Notes: generated from the sequence alone by a model not told the origin. A DNA stretch of 64,000 bases from Alkalihalobacillus sp047302405 (GCF_047302405.1 NZ_CP154853.1:4030001-4094000); one strand, 5' to 3'; shown: positions 7,967 through 15,643, numbered from the stretch's first letter. Program-made: numbers and translations.

Positions 7967-8169
7967 GGAGCGACAGCCGGAGGGCAGCATATTATTTTTT
8001 TCTTGATGCACAGTTTATCCGTTTTGTGTGATAGTTCGTTCTCGCTTTTCAAACGTGTCAAAGGCATTTGTTTAAGAGCTTCCCTTTCGCTCTGCCAACT
8101 AGTTGAACGGATTTTCTCGATGCGGAAGTTGAGTTATAAACTTATCGCCGATGATATTTCTGTTTTTAT

Positions 8170-8212
8170 TCAAAAAGAAAACCTATCCCAAAAGGAAACC
8201 CTTTTGAGATAG
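8170..8212 (-). terminator. sspF terminator
   Basis: Stem CTATCTCAAAAGG/CCTTTTGGGATAG (13 bp with one wobble pair) followed by GTTTTCTTTTT on the minus strand, just downstream of sspF. Confidence 0.9.
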
Positions 8213-8232
8213 ATTCTTGTCGTTGACCTATA

Positions 8233-8418
8233 TTATTTTGACTGTCGTTGGTTCGCTAACTGCCCTTCAGCAATTTCTATGGCACGTTTAACCATATTCC
8301 CTGCATCTCTTGCTCGTATACCGCCCCAACCTTCCTTTTGTACGGTATCATAGAAACCAAGCTCTTTCGCCAATTCTTCTTTAAATGGTTCAGACATGAC
8401 TCCTCTTCTTCTACTCAA
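8233..8418 (-). CDS. sspF: Small acid-soluble spore protein SspF, alpha/beta type
   Basis: DNA-binding spore core protein, 61 aa. It shows the family blocks ELAKELGFYDTVQKEGWGGI and RARDAGNMVKRAIEIAE, very close to B. subtilis SspF as I recall it. The start is a TTG (MSRRRGVMSEPF) with AAAGGGG nine bases upstream. The methionine nine codons later would delete the conserved SRRRGV, and upstream alternatives lack family similarity. A SigG-like -10 CATACTA lies 41-48 bases upstream. It sits between veg and ispE, the canonical position. Confidence 0.96.
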   Translation of the reverse strand: MSRRRGVMSEPFKEELAKELGFYDTVQKEGWGGIRARDAGNMVKRAIEIAEGQLANQRQSK

Positions 8419-8459
8419 GGAAAACAACCCCTTTTTTTAATAAGGAACAACGACACCTT

Positions 8460-8466
8460 TAGTATG
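8460..8466 (-). promoter_or_regulatory. SigG-like -10 of sspF
   Basis: CATACTA on the minus strand matches the SigG -10 consensus CATWMTA, upstream of the forespore gene sspF. The -35 region falls in the T-run of the veg terminator and shows no good match, so the promoter is only half supported. Confidence 0.45.
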
Positions 8467-8472
8467 TCTTCA

Positions 8473-8516
8473 TAAAAAAAAAATAAACTTCCTGTATTTA
8501 CTAAATACAAGAAGTT
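8473..8516 (-). terminator. veg terminator
   Basis: Stem AACTTCTTGTATTT/AAATACAGGAAGTT with a 3-nt loop followed by a run of about ten T residues on the minus strand. Confidence 0.93.
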
Positions 8517-8527
8517 GTGTGATGCAC

Positions 8528-8791
8528 TTATGCCCTTATAGCCCCATTTTCGCCTTCTTCACAAAACATTAATTCTACAGATTCTGTTAAAACGTCTGCA
8601 TAACTATAAGAAACGCGTTCAAACGCATTTTGTTGTTCATCTAATTTGACGATGAACACTGAAGGATATGTTTCCTCAAGAAGACCAGACCGTTCCATCG
8701 TTTTACGACGCCCACCGTTCGCCTTAATTGTAATTCGTTTTCCAACATTTGCATCTAAAGCTCGCTTGATGTCTACCAACGTTTTTCCCAT
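8528..8791 (-). CDS. veg: Veg protein (biofilm formation stimulator)
   Basis: An 87-aa DUF1021/Veg protein. In B. subtilis it stimulates biofilm gene expression by antagonising SinR. Family blocks are VGKRITIKANGGRRKTMERSG and ERVSYSYADVLTESVEL. The chosen start MGKTLVDIKRAL follows GAGGTGGGG; six residues further upstream are in frame but lie before the ribosome-binding site. A strong SigA promoter (8819-8847) and a strong terminator bracket it, consistent with the highly expressed monocistronic veg gene. Confidence 0.96.
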   Translation of the reverse strand: MGKTLVDIKRALDANVGKRITIKANGGRRKTMERSGLLEETYPSVFIVKLDEQQNAFERVSYSYADVLTESVELMFCEEGENGAIRA

Positions 8792-8818
8792 TTGTACACC
8801 CCACCTCACTCAATTACT

Positions 8819-8847
8819 ATTTTACACCATCCTACAAAAAAAGTCAA
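8819..8847 (-). promoter_or_regulatory. Strong SigA promoter of veg
   Basis: TTGACT, 17 bases, TAAAAT on the minus strand, 28-56 bases upstream of the veg ATG. Consensus spacing and near-consensus hexamers agree with the well-known strong veg promoter of B. subtilis. Confidence 0.85.
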
Positions 8848-9153
8848 ATAAATTTTAAATTATATCAATTGGACAAGAATGTTGTCAACAACTTTCGTCC
8901 GAAAGACCCCTAAAAATTTATTTTGCTTCTATTATTTCTATATTTTGGTCTATATCATGAAAAATATGTATGAATACGCTTCCATTTATTAGAAAATCAT
9001 ATCCTCGTTAAAATAAAGTCGCTTAGTGCCGGTTTATATTAATATTTAACCTTTTTTATAATTTCTTCAAATAATGTAATTAATTAAGGGGGGCGTGAAC
9101 TTTTTTACTTGAACTCTAAAGCTACAGTACCTTCGTCTGACTATCTTCCCTAC
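8848..9153. other. yabG-veg intergenic region
   Basis: About 300 AT-rich bases between the veg promoter and the yabG terminator. A short hairpin CTTTCGTCCGAAAG occurs near 8892-8905. I find no supported gene, and no member of the repeat families seen elsewhere. Confidence 0.5.
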
Positions 9154-9200
9154 AAAAAAACTGTCACATCGGTCCAAGTTATCGACCATATGAGACAGTT
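9154..9200 (-). terminator. yabG terminator
   Basis: Imperfect long stem AACTGTC...GACAGTT with inner GGTC/GACC pairing, followed by seven T residues on the minus strand. Confidence 0.85.
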
Positions 9201-9204
9201 CTTA

Positions 9205-10074
9205 TTATTTATCTTTTTGGTTTTTTATATATGGAAGACCAATACGCATGACTCCACGGGTTTCAATTCCGCCGAGACCTTTATCTCCCGTAATCGTATT
9301 GCGAATCACATCCCATAACCCTACATGTTCCATAAATGACGTTAAACTCACTTTAGCGACGATATAAACCGGATCTAAGGCATGAATATTAATTCTTTCT
9401 GGAGAGCTTGCAAAATTCGCTCCTGCCTTAATTAATGTTTCAAAATGAGACTGACAAGCCCCAGCAAAAATAACAAGCTGGTCCCGATGCGGACAGAACT
9501 TCCGAGCAATCCTCACACATTCAGCAAAATACTTCGTATGGCGATAAGCTCGAACTTCTTCTTCCTCTCCTTTTGATTTCACATAAGCGTCATGACCTGT
9601 AATGACAAGGATATCTGGTTGCACCATTTCAAGCAAAGATTCCAATTGCTCAGGCATTTCCTTTTCCTGAAGGTGGACTCCATAAACCGGTATACCTAAC
9701 TTCTGATACAACTCCGTGCATTTTCTCAAATAAAAACTATCCCCATCTATATGCAAAACACGACCTCTAAGCTCAAAATAAGATGGTTCAGTATTATAGT
9801 GGTCTGTTCCCTCATATTCACTCCGTTGCTTCATCAACTTAGCATCTTGCCGAAACAAACGGTACGACTTTTCCTCAACTTCTTTTACTTGCTCTCTTTT
9901 TTTAATACGCTCCTCGGCAGAGACAAGCTTTAAATCCTCTAGAGGAGCATCCGCTAGCAAGCGCATATCTTCTCCGGCCAATTCTGCCTGACCATCTACC
10001 ATTTTTATCACACGAAAAAACACATCACATTTATAGGAATGACGAGCCACAATATCGCCTACTTTAATTTTCAT
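9205..10074 (-). CDS. yabG: Sporulation-specific peptidase YabG
   Basis: Protease that trims spore coat proteins (SpoIVA, SafA and others) in the mother cell late in sporulation. It is 289 aa long, a full-length match to the YabG family. It begins MKIKVGDIVARHSYKCDVFF, with LVITGHDAYVKSKG and the conserved block VIFAGACQSHFE around 205-220, followed by GANFASSPERINIHALDP. The ATG has GGGAGG upstream, and the seven-residue upstream extension is not used. It lies between veg and ksgA as in B. subtilis. SigK control is expected from the family, but no promoter was confirmed. Confidence 0.95.
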   Translation of the reverse strand: MKIKVGDIVARHSYKCDVFFRVIKMVDGQAELAGEDMRLLADAPLEDLKLVSAEERIKKREQVKEVEEKSYRLFRQDAKLMKQRSEYEGTDHYNTEPSYFELRGRVLHIDGDSFYLRKCTELYQKLGIPVYGVHLQEKEMPEQLESLLEMVQPDILVITGHDAYVKSKGEEEEVRAYRHTKYFAECVRIARKFCPHRDQLVIFAGACQSHFETLIKAGANFASSPERINIHALDPVYIVAKVSLTSFMEHVGLWDVIRNTITGDKGLGGIETRGVMRIGLPYIKNQKDK

Positions 10075-10127
10075 CGATACGCCTCCCTCTCCCATAGGCT
10101 ATGACAGAAACAACAAAACTGTGAATT

Positions 10128-10406
10128 GAAAAGAAGAGCGAAAGACGTTTGTTCACAAGTGAGAAAAAATACAGGGCTGACTAAAAAGTCGCTTTTTGAC
10201 TTTATAGGCAGACCGATTTTTCTCGAACTTGTAACGCCTGCAGCTAGACAATGAAGAGCGAAAGGAAGCGGTTAGGAACGAGGAAAAATAAGAACAGCCG
10301 TGGAAGTCGCTCTTTGACTTCCTAAGGATGGGCGATTTTTCCCGAGTTCCTGCTGACTGTAGCCGGACAACGAAAAGCGGAAGGCGTTTGTTCACAAGTG
10401 AGAACA
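10128..10406. repeat. Tandem hairpin repeats, locus 1
   Basis: Two full units of about 120 bp and a truncated third, starting near 10128, 10249 and 10371, each opening with a GAAAAGCG- or GAGCGAAAG-like motif. Each unit folds on itself: outer arms (for example GACGTTTG...AACGCC), an inner pair GAGAAAAA/TTTTTCTC, and an apical hairpin AAAGTCGCTTTTTGACTTT. The same family is at 29768-30055 and 40096-40374. No protein is encoded. Confidence 0.85.
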
Positions 10407-10592
10407 CTAATGAACAACGCTAAATTCGCGACGTCCTGTGGGCAGGGCTGACCCTAAAAAGATGGACGGTTATTCTTAAGGTATATCAAGTAAGAAGAAC
10501 CACCCAATAAAAAATGATGACATAAGATATAAATACGACCACATATTTTAACGTAAGCTCGACAAAAAGAAAAGAATTGGAAAGATATCGCG
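10407..10592. other. Unassigned stretch before the 51-bp array
   Basis: AT-rich and without a supported frame. A plus-strand terminator follows at 10593-10626, so a short plus-strand RNA could originate here, but I could not find a clear promoter. Confidence 0.35.
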
Positions 10593-10626
10593 ATAAGCTG
10601 AGTAAGGAACCTCAGCTTATTTTTGT
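10593..10626 (+). terminator. Plus-strand terminator with no gene assigned
   Basis: Stem AAGCTGAG/CTCAGCTT with an 8-nt loop followed by ATTTTTG on the plus strand. Both flanking genes (yabG, ksgA) are on the minus strand, so the transcript it would end is unknown. Confidence 0.7.
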
Positions 10627-10658
10627 GCTTTAGGATTCATATAACGCCGTGTTTAAAC

Positions 10659-10890
10659 TAGCTCGGCTTTTTTTCACGCTTTACCATTCGTTACACGCCG
10701 AATTCCCGCTAGCTCGGCTTTTTTCATGCTTTTACCATTCGTTATATGCCGAATTCTCTCTAGCTCGGCTTTCTTTCACGCTTTACCATTCATTACACGC
10801 CGAATCCCCGCTATTTCGGCTTTTTTTCATGCTTTACCATCCATTACACGCCGAATCCCCTCTAGCTCGGCTTTTTTCTACTTTAGGATT
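10659..10890 (+). repeat. 51-bp tandem array of terminator-like units
   Basis: Four complete units of exactly 51 bp start at 10659, 10710, 10761 and 10812, with a partial fifth from 10863. Each junction gives GCCGA, about 12 nt, TCGGC and a run of T on the plus strand, which is a small Rho-independent terminator. Because 51 is a multiple of three, one frame stays open and repeats a 17-residue block. That frame starts with GTG, has no ribosome-binding site, and is not called as a gene. Confidence 0.85.
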
Positions 10891-10948
10891 CATTACCACC
10901 TCTTTGGCTTCTCCTCATATTAAAAACTATATAATTTCCTCTGCACAC

Positions 10949-10992
10949 CAAAAAAGCGGTCTCCTACGAGTACACCCGTAAAAACCGCTTTA
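10949..10992 (-). terminator. ksgA terminator
   Basis: Outer stem AAGCGGT/ACCGCTT with an inner TACGGGTGTACTCGTA hairpin, followed by TTTTT on the minus strand, just past ksgA. Confidence 0.85.
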
Positions 10993-11015
10993 TGGCTAAC
11001 AATATCTAGCCGTCC

Positions 11016-11888
11016 TTATCTTAGGTGCTCTAATAAAGCATCGCTTAATGTGGCAAACTCCTCCATCGATAACGTTTCGCCCCGACGTCTCCCGTCAATT
11101 CCCGCTTGTTCTAATGCTTTTTCCACCTCAGGTTTTTGTTCCTTCGAGGCTAAATTATGAATGAGGTTGTTTAATAACGTTTTACGGCGATTGGCAAAAC
11201 TCGAATGGAAAACTTTAAAAAAGAACTCTTCATCTTGAACCTGAACGGGTGGTTCTTCACGAATTGTCAGACGCAAAACGGCTGAATCCACTTTTGGTTT
11301 CGGCACAAAAACAGAAGCTGGTACAGTCATCATTTTTTCAGCCTTCGCATAAAATTGAGCGGCTATTGATAATGAACCATACTCCTTTGTTCCTGGCTTC
11401 GCTGAAATACGCTCCGCAACCTCTGACTGGATCATGACGACGATTCCGCGGATAGGCAGCTTCTCTTCTAACAATTTCATTAAAATTGGGGTCGTCACAT
11501 AATACGGTAAATTGGCAACGACCATTAGATCCTGCCCTTGCTCAAACTTCTCTTCAATCGTCTCTTTTAAATTGGCCTTTAATACATCTGAATGAATAAT
11601 TTCAGCGTGTGGATATGGAGCCAATGTCTCTTTTAATACAGGTAACAAACGCTGGTCAATTTCAAAAGACACAACTTTTTTCGCCTTCTTGGCAACTTGT
11701 TCTGTTAAAGCCCCGATACCAGGACCAACCTCAATCACACCTGAATCCGGTGTTAACTGAGCAGCTGCCACGATATTATGTAAAATGTTCGTATCAATTA
11801 AGAAATTTTGTCCTAAACTTTTTTTGAAATGAAACCCATATTTTTCTAATATCTCGCGCGTCCTTGCTGGTGTTGCAATGTCTTTCAT
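11016..11888 (-). CDS. ksgA: 16S rRNA dimethyladenosine transferase KsgA/RsmA
   Basis: Dimethylates the two adjacent adenines in helix 45 of 16S rRNA late in 30S assembly, using SAM. It is 290 aa from the ATG. Motifs are KKSLGQNFL near 22-30, the SAM-binding loop EVGPGIG at 53-59, and the catalytic motif NLPYY at 126-130. The ATG overlaps the rnmV stop (TGATG), with GAGGAGG inside the end of rnmV, so the two are translationally coupled. A TTG one codon upstream is a less likely start. Order rnmV-ksgA is as in B. subtilis. Confidence 0.97.
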   Translation of the reverse strand: MKDIATPARTREILEKYGFHFKKSLGQNFLIDTNILHNIVAAAQLTPDSGVIEVGPGIGALTEQVAKKAKKVVSFEIDQRLLPVLKETLAPYPHAEIIHSDVLKANLKETIEEKFEQGQDLMVVANLPYYVTTPILMKLLEEKLPIRGIVVMIQSEVAERISAKPGTKEYGSLSIAAQFYAKAEKMMTVPASVFVPKPKVDSAVLRLTIREEPPVQVQDEEFFFKVFHSSFANRRKTLLNNLIHNLASKEQKPEVEKALEQAGIDGRRRGETLSMEEFATLSDALLEHLR

Positions 11889-12445
11889 CAATTTTCCTCC
11901 TCTAAATAAACATCCTTAAGAGCTTTGGCGAATTCTTGGGAACTAATATGAAACGTACGTAATCTGTTATAAAGCTGCTTTCCATTCGCATAACCAATAC
12001 CGAGCCGTTCTCCTAATCGCTCACGTCTACTTTTAGCTTTCGCCCCTGCTATTAAACCTGCTTGTAATAAATCTTGTTTTGATATTTGTTCAGCCGGCTC
12101 TTCATACTCTTCCCTTACCATTTCAAGTGCTTTACGAATCGCTTCAGGTGTCGCATTTTCAACCCCTAAATTATTTCCTTTTTTTGAAAGAGCTTCTTTT
12201 TTAGGGAGGAAAGCATGTTTGCACCCACTTACTCTCGCACTAATAATTTTTCGTATTCTCTCTCCTGGATAATCAGGATCTGTTAGAATAATCACACCTC
12301 TACGCTCCTGAGCTAGCTCGATCTTAATGAGCACTGACTCATTAACAGCCGAACCATTTGTTTCAATCGTATCAGCATCGACCGCTCTTTTTATCGCTAC
12401 CGTATCATCTCGACCTTCGACAACGATTACCTCTTTGATTTTCAT
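11888..12445 (-). CDS. rnmV: Ribonuclease M5
   Basis: Matures 5S rRNA by double cleavage of its precursor, with a ribosomal protein as cofactor. It is 185 aa. The N-terminal TOPRIM domain shows the glutamate motif VIVVEGRDD (about 6-14) and the DxD motif in LTDPDYPGERIR, followed by GCKHAFLPKKEA and GNNLGVENA, typical of RNase M5. Its substrate, 5S rRNA, is encoded twice in this window. Repeat copy B lies immediately upstream and probably separates the gene from the yabE region. Confidence 0.96.
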   Translation of the reverse strand: MKIKEVIVVEGRDDTVAIKRAVDADTIETNGSAVNESVLIKIELAQERRGVIILTDPDYPGERIRKIISARVSGCKHAFLPKKEALSKKGNNLGVENATPEAIRKALEMVREEYEEPAEQISKQDLLQAGLIAGAKAKSRRERLGERLGIGYANGKQLYNRLRTFHISSQEFAKALKDVYLEEEN

Positions 12446-12592
12446 TTGTTTGCTCCTTACAGTTTAAACCGAAATGGCCTTCCCAAACATTAAGCCACCA
12501 GATTGTACTTGATTAATCAACAAAATAGTTTCTTTAGTTTATCATTTTTTATGAAAAGTTCCTACTAGCGGCAAAAATACAGAATATTACTT

Positions 12593-13475
12593 ACTCAACT
12601 TTCGCTCTGCCAACTAGTTGGCAGAGCGAAAGGGAAGCTCTTAAACATATGCCCTTGACCCGTTTGAAAAGCGAGAACGTACTATCACACAAAACGGATA
12701 AACTGTGCATCAAGAAAAAAATAATATGCTGCCCTCCGGCTGTCGCTCCCAAACAGACACTCCGCGTCCTGCCGGAACCTCATGAGCCTCCTCAGCGTTT
12801 CACGCTTGCGGGGTCTCATTGGACGGTTTATTCCTGCGGGAGTCTCCGTGTCTGTTTGTCCGCTAGATCATGGAATCGAATCTAGGTTCAGTTTTCTCAT
12901 TGAATAAAAAAATAGTCCTTACTTCAAAGTACAGTAGCTTGAGAATGATTTTTCTCCTTCCATGACTAATTCCGTTACAGTTGTAAACAAATCAGTGTTG
13001 ATGCTCTGTACATTAGCTAGATGATCGAGCTTGTTTATCCTGTCTTTTCATGACTACAGACTTAGGAAAAAATAGGTGGCAACTCCCTATTTAGTTTCAT
13101 AACCAACAAAGTGAAGAAGAAGGTCCTTCTGCGTTAAAAATAGCTGATTGAGAATGGCCCTATCATCAAGCCTCTCCACGACACTTAGCGGACAAAACCA
13201 TACGAAGACTCCCGCGGGAATAAACCGTGGAGCGAGACCCCGCAAGGCTTGCCGAGGAGGCTCGCAAGGTTCCCGCAGGACGCGGAGTATGGTTTTGGGA
13301 GCGACAGCCGAAGCTCTTAATTTTACTGAACAGTTTCCTTCAACAGCCTACGAAGAGATGTGTTCAGGCTGTCAACGATTGAACCGTTCATGTAAAGTCC
13401 ATTTGAGTCTTGTATCGCCCTAAAGTCAATCTCTATCAACTGTTAAGGGTCAATTATATGCTGCGAAAGTTGAGT
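12593..13475 (-). mobile_element. Non-autonomous repeat element, copy B (883 bp, inverted)
   Basis: Second copy of the family, opposite in orientation to A and C. It ends with ACTCAACTTTCGC (12593-12605) and GCGAAAGTTGAGT (13463-13475). The 5-bp duplication TACTT flanks it exactly (12588-12592 and 13476-13480). It contains module 2 (12750-12858) and an uninterrupted module 1 (13193-13297). It differs from A by lacking the nested element and by a palindromic left end. The two open frames inside repeats A and B encode near-identical peptides only because the DNA is conserved. Confidence 0.88.
12599..12632. repeat. 34-bp perfect palindrome at the end of copy B
   Basis: CTTTCGCTCTGCCAACT is followed immediately by its exact reverse complement, with no spacer. 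Copies A and C have only the inner half here and then an unrelated tail (GAACGGATTTTCTCGATGCG) before their terminal repeat, so copy B's end was rebuilt. Confidence 0.9.
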
Positions 13476-13599
13476 TACTTAGCTAGACTTTCTCTGTTTG
13501 TCGGTGTTTTTCCGTCTCTTTTTACACATCAACCCCGTCCATACAACTGTGAACGACATCCAAAGTAATAATCGCCAAAAGAGACTCCAAAAGAGCAAT

Positions 13600-14335
13600 C
13601 AAAACCACCAGTGTGAACTGGTGGTTTACTCTGCGGCTGAAAGCCTTTCTTACCGGCCTAGGCCTTAAAGGCCCACTGAACCGGTTTCCCTTTTGCACCA
13701 CATTCACCCACTAATTCTAAAGAATTTCTTTATCTCTTCTTATTTTTCTCTCCGGTAAACGGGTCATAGTCTTCGAACAATGATAACTGATCACCCATAT
13801 AGTCTTCTTTTAGCTGATTCCTAATGTATTCTTGTATCTGCTTCTTGTTTCTTCCCACTGTATCAACATAGAAGCCTCTACACCAAAACTTCCTGTTCCC
13901 GTAGCGATACTTCAAATTGGCATGTCGATCAAATATCATGAGACTACTTTTCCCTTTTAAGTACCCCATGAATTGTGACACACTTAACTTCGGCGGAATA
14001 CTTACTAACATATGGATGTGATCCGGACAAGCATTTGCTTCATGAATCACGACCCCTTTTCTTTCACATAAATCTCTTATGATCTGTCCGATACTTTTTT
14101 TGTATTTTCCATAGATGATTTGTCTTCTGTATTTTGGTGCAAACACGATGTGATACTTACAATTCCATGTTGTGTGTGCTAAACTATTCATGTCCTTCAC
14201 AGGGCATACCTCCTTCTTTGGTGCGATGAAGCGGTCGGGAAACCAACTTTATCCTACCATGAAGTGAGGTTTTTTTTTAATACCACGCTTGAAGCTTTTT
14301 AGAACCCCCGGCATAGCCAGGGGTTTTCGAAACCA
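13600..14335 (-). mobile_element. IS200/IS605-family insertion sequence (tnpA only)
   Basis: A single-gene IS200-type element. The transposase gene (13730-14200) is bracketed by subterminal hairpins, as Y1-HUH transposases require. These are AAACCACCAGT/ACTGGTGGTTT at 13602-13627 on the 3' side and AACCCC.GGC/GCC.GGGGTT at 14303-14325 on the 5' side. There are no inverted ends or target duplication, as expected for this family. The exact cleavage points are not determined; boundaries are approximate. No tnpB partner is present. Confidence 0.8.
13730..14200 (-). CDS. tnpA: IS200/IS605 family transposase TnpA
   Basis: Y1 HUH single-strand transposase of 156 aa, a complete length for IS200 TnpA. 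The HUH motif reads His61-Ile-His63 (PDHIHMLVSIPP) and the likely catalytic tyrosine is Tyr125 in KKQIQEYIRNQ. The opening HTTWNCKYHIVFAPKYRR is typical. The start is GTG with GGAGG eight bases upstream; an ATG three codons later is possible. The frame is intact, so the element may still be active. It resembles IS657 of B. halodurans from memory. Confidence 0.95.
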   Translation of the reverse strand: MKDMNSLAHTTWNCKYHIVFAPKYRRQIIYGKYKKSIGQIIRDLCERKGVVIHEANACPDHIHMLVSIPPKLSVSQFMGYLKGKSSLMIFDRHANLKYRYGNRKFWCRGFYVDTVGRNKKQIQEYIRNQLKEDYMGDQLSLFEDYDPFTGEKNKKR

Positions 14336-14337
14336 CT

Positions 14338-14374
14338 AAAAAAGAAAAGCACAGAGCTACTGCCCTGTACTTTA
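14338..14374 (-). terminator. yabE terminator
   Basis: Stem AAAGTACAG/CTGTGCTTT with one G-U pair, followed by TTCTTTTTT on the minus strand. It lies between yabE and the IS element. Confidence 0.8.
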
Positions 14375-14383
14375 CATATAAGC

Positions 14384-15643
14384 TTAATCCAGAATGGTTA
14401 TCTTCACTTGTTTGCGGCCCCAACGTTGGGCTTCTGCCTTTGTTGGAACGTGAACATCAATTTTATTTCCGCTAATGGAACCACCAGTGTCACCAGCAAT
14501 CGCCACGCCATAGCCTTCCACTTCAACACGGCTACCTAACGGGATGACGTTCGGATCAACGGCAATGACTTTCATATTAGGATTATTTTTTAAATTAATG
14601 CCTGTTGCTGTGACGCCACTACAACCGTTACAGCCAGCTGTATACGCCGTAGCCGTTACCGTAAACGTCTTGTTATCAGATGCTGAACTACTTGATTGGC
14701 TGGACTCACTCTTATTATTACTACTTGATTGGTTAGAAGATGATGGTGTGGAACTTCTAGCAACTTGGACAGGTTCTGGTTTCGTCCCAACCGCAATCAC
14801 ACGATCGGCACTTTCTTTCACTGTCTCTTCCTTCACAAGCTCTCGGGATACTTCTTCACCGTCTTCAAACACGACTTCATAGTGTTTTTCAACTTTTCCC
14901 TCTTCGCCTTCATCCACGACTTTCTCTTTTCCGTTTTCAAGTGTATTGTCTTTTTTAGTCACTGTACCAAAAGAGACCGTTTCTTCCACTACATCGGTGA
15001 CTTTTTCTACCCGCACAACTTTAACTTGTGCTTCTTGCTCTAGCTTTTCCTCGAGTGCTGGTTCCACACGATCAAGTTCACCTAAAGACACATCTTCTTT
15101 TTCTAAAAAGTCAGCGACAGTCGTCGAAGTTGTCCAAAACTCTTGTTGTTCCCCGTCACTCGTTAACACGACTTGGAAGGCCGATTCATATTGTACCTCC
15201 AAATTTTCCGTTATGGTTGTTGTAAGGACTGGTTGTATCACATCATGTTCCTTATATGCTATATCTAAATCTTCAAGAAGTTGTTCAATTGTATCTCTGG
15301 TCGTCCATACTGTCTCTTCTTGCCCGTCAATCGTTACAAACACTTCCTTCGCCTTCTTCCAAACGACTTCCATGTTCCCAGTAATTTCCGTATCAAGTGC
15401 TGGTTCTATAAGATCATGCTCTTGGACATTCCAGTTTTGCTCCATCATGAAATTAGCAAGTGTGCTAGCGTGTGTATCATATCTCTCTACTTCGCCATCA
15501 ATGCTAATTTCAACCGTGGCCTTTGTCACCTCGTATACAGCGTAAATAATTACGCCAACGAAGAGAATGAGACTAATGACGGAGATGAATAATCCCTTTC
15601 CAGTAAGCTTACCTGGTAGAAGATTACGTATGTTTGCTACCAT
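14384..15643 (-). CDS. yabE: YabE-like cell-wall protein: DUF348, G5 and 3D domains
   Basis: A secreted or membrane-anchored cell-wall hydrolase-like protein related to B. subtilis YabE and to Rpf/Sps resuscitation factors. It is 419 aa long. A membrane segment lies near 18-40 (LFISVISLILFVGVIIYAVY). Three DUF348 repeats follow (about 45-205), then a G5 domain (about 205-280), a Ser/Asn-rich linker (about 295-330), and a C-terminal 3D domain containing TATAYTAGCNGCSG and an Asp-rich fold (AVDPNVIPLG, IDVHVP). The ATG has GAGGAG eight bases upstream. Transcription likely starts from 15673-15702. Confidence 0.92.
   Translation of the reverse strand: MVANIRNLLPGKLTGKGLFISVISLILFVGVIIYAVYEVTKATVEISIDGEVERYDTHASTLANFMMEQNWNVQEHDLIEPALDTEITGNMEVVWKKAKEVFVTIDGQEETVWTTRDTIEQLLEDLDIAYKEHDVIQPVLTTTITENLEVQYESAFQVVLTSDGEQQEFWTTSTTVADFLEKEDVSLGELDRVEPALEEKLEQEAQVKVVRVEKVTDVVEETVSFGTVTKKDNTLENGKEKVVDEGEEGKVEKHYEVVFEDGEEVSRELVKEETVKESADRVIAVGTKPEPVQVARSSTPSSSNQSSSNNKSESSQSSSSASDNKTFTVTATAYTAGCNGCSGVTATGINLKNNPNMKVIAVDPNVIPLGSRVEVEGYGVAIAGDTGGSISGNKIDVHVPTKAEAQRWGRKQVKITILD

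Larger units (their letters stand above)
7001..8134 (+). mobile_element. Non-autonomous repeat element, copy A (1134 bp)
   Basis: First of three copies of one element. Ends are ACTCAACTTTCGC (7001-7013) and GCGGAAGTTGAGT (8122-8134), an imperfect 13-bp inverted repeat. They are flanked by a 5-bp direct duplication TATAA (6996-7000 and 8135-8139). No credible transposase or other protein is encoded. Inside are two long hairpin modules: module 1 at 7151-7523, split by a nested element, and module 2 at 7858-7966 in opposite orientation. The stretch between them (about 7560-7850) is conserved in all copies. It fills the gap between the 26-codon gene and sspF, so this region has no other gene. Confidence 0.88.

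Noticed and set aside
10649..10981. 110-codon plus-strand frame with a 17-residue repeat
   Set aside because: It starts with GTG, lacks a ribosome-binding site, and stays open only because the 51-bp DNA unit is a multiple of three; a second frame is also open.
12649..12885. 78-codon frame conserved between copies A (7831-8067, minus) and B
   Set aside because: The peptides match because the DNA repeats match. The frame runs through the hairpin module, has no ribosome-binding site, and I saw no corresponding full-length frame in copy C.
13475..13730. Read as one composite element: copy B plus the IS200 element
   Set aside because: Copy B is closed by its own TACTT duplication at 13476-13480, before the IS begins; the two are separate insertions.
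14544..15545. Long plus-strand frames (up to 199 codons) opposite yabE
   Set aside because: Antisense shadows of a low-complexity, Thr/Val/Glu-rich gene. Ser/Thr-rich composition and absence of a ribosome-binding site.
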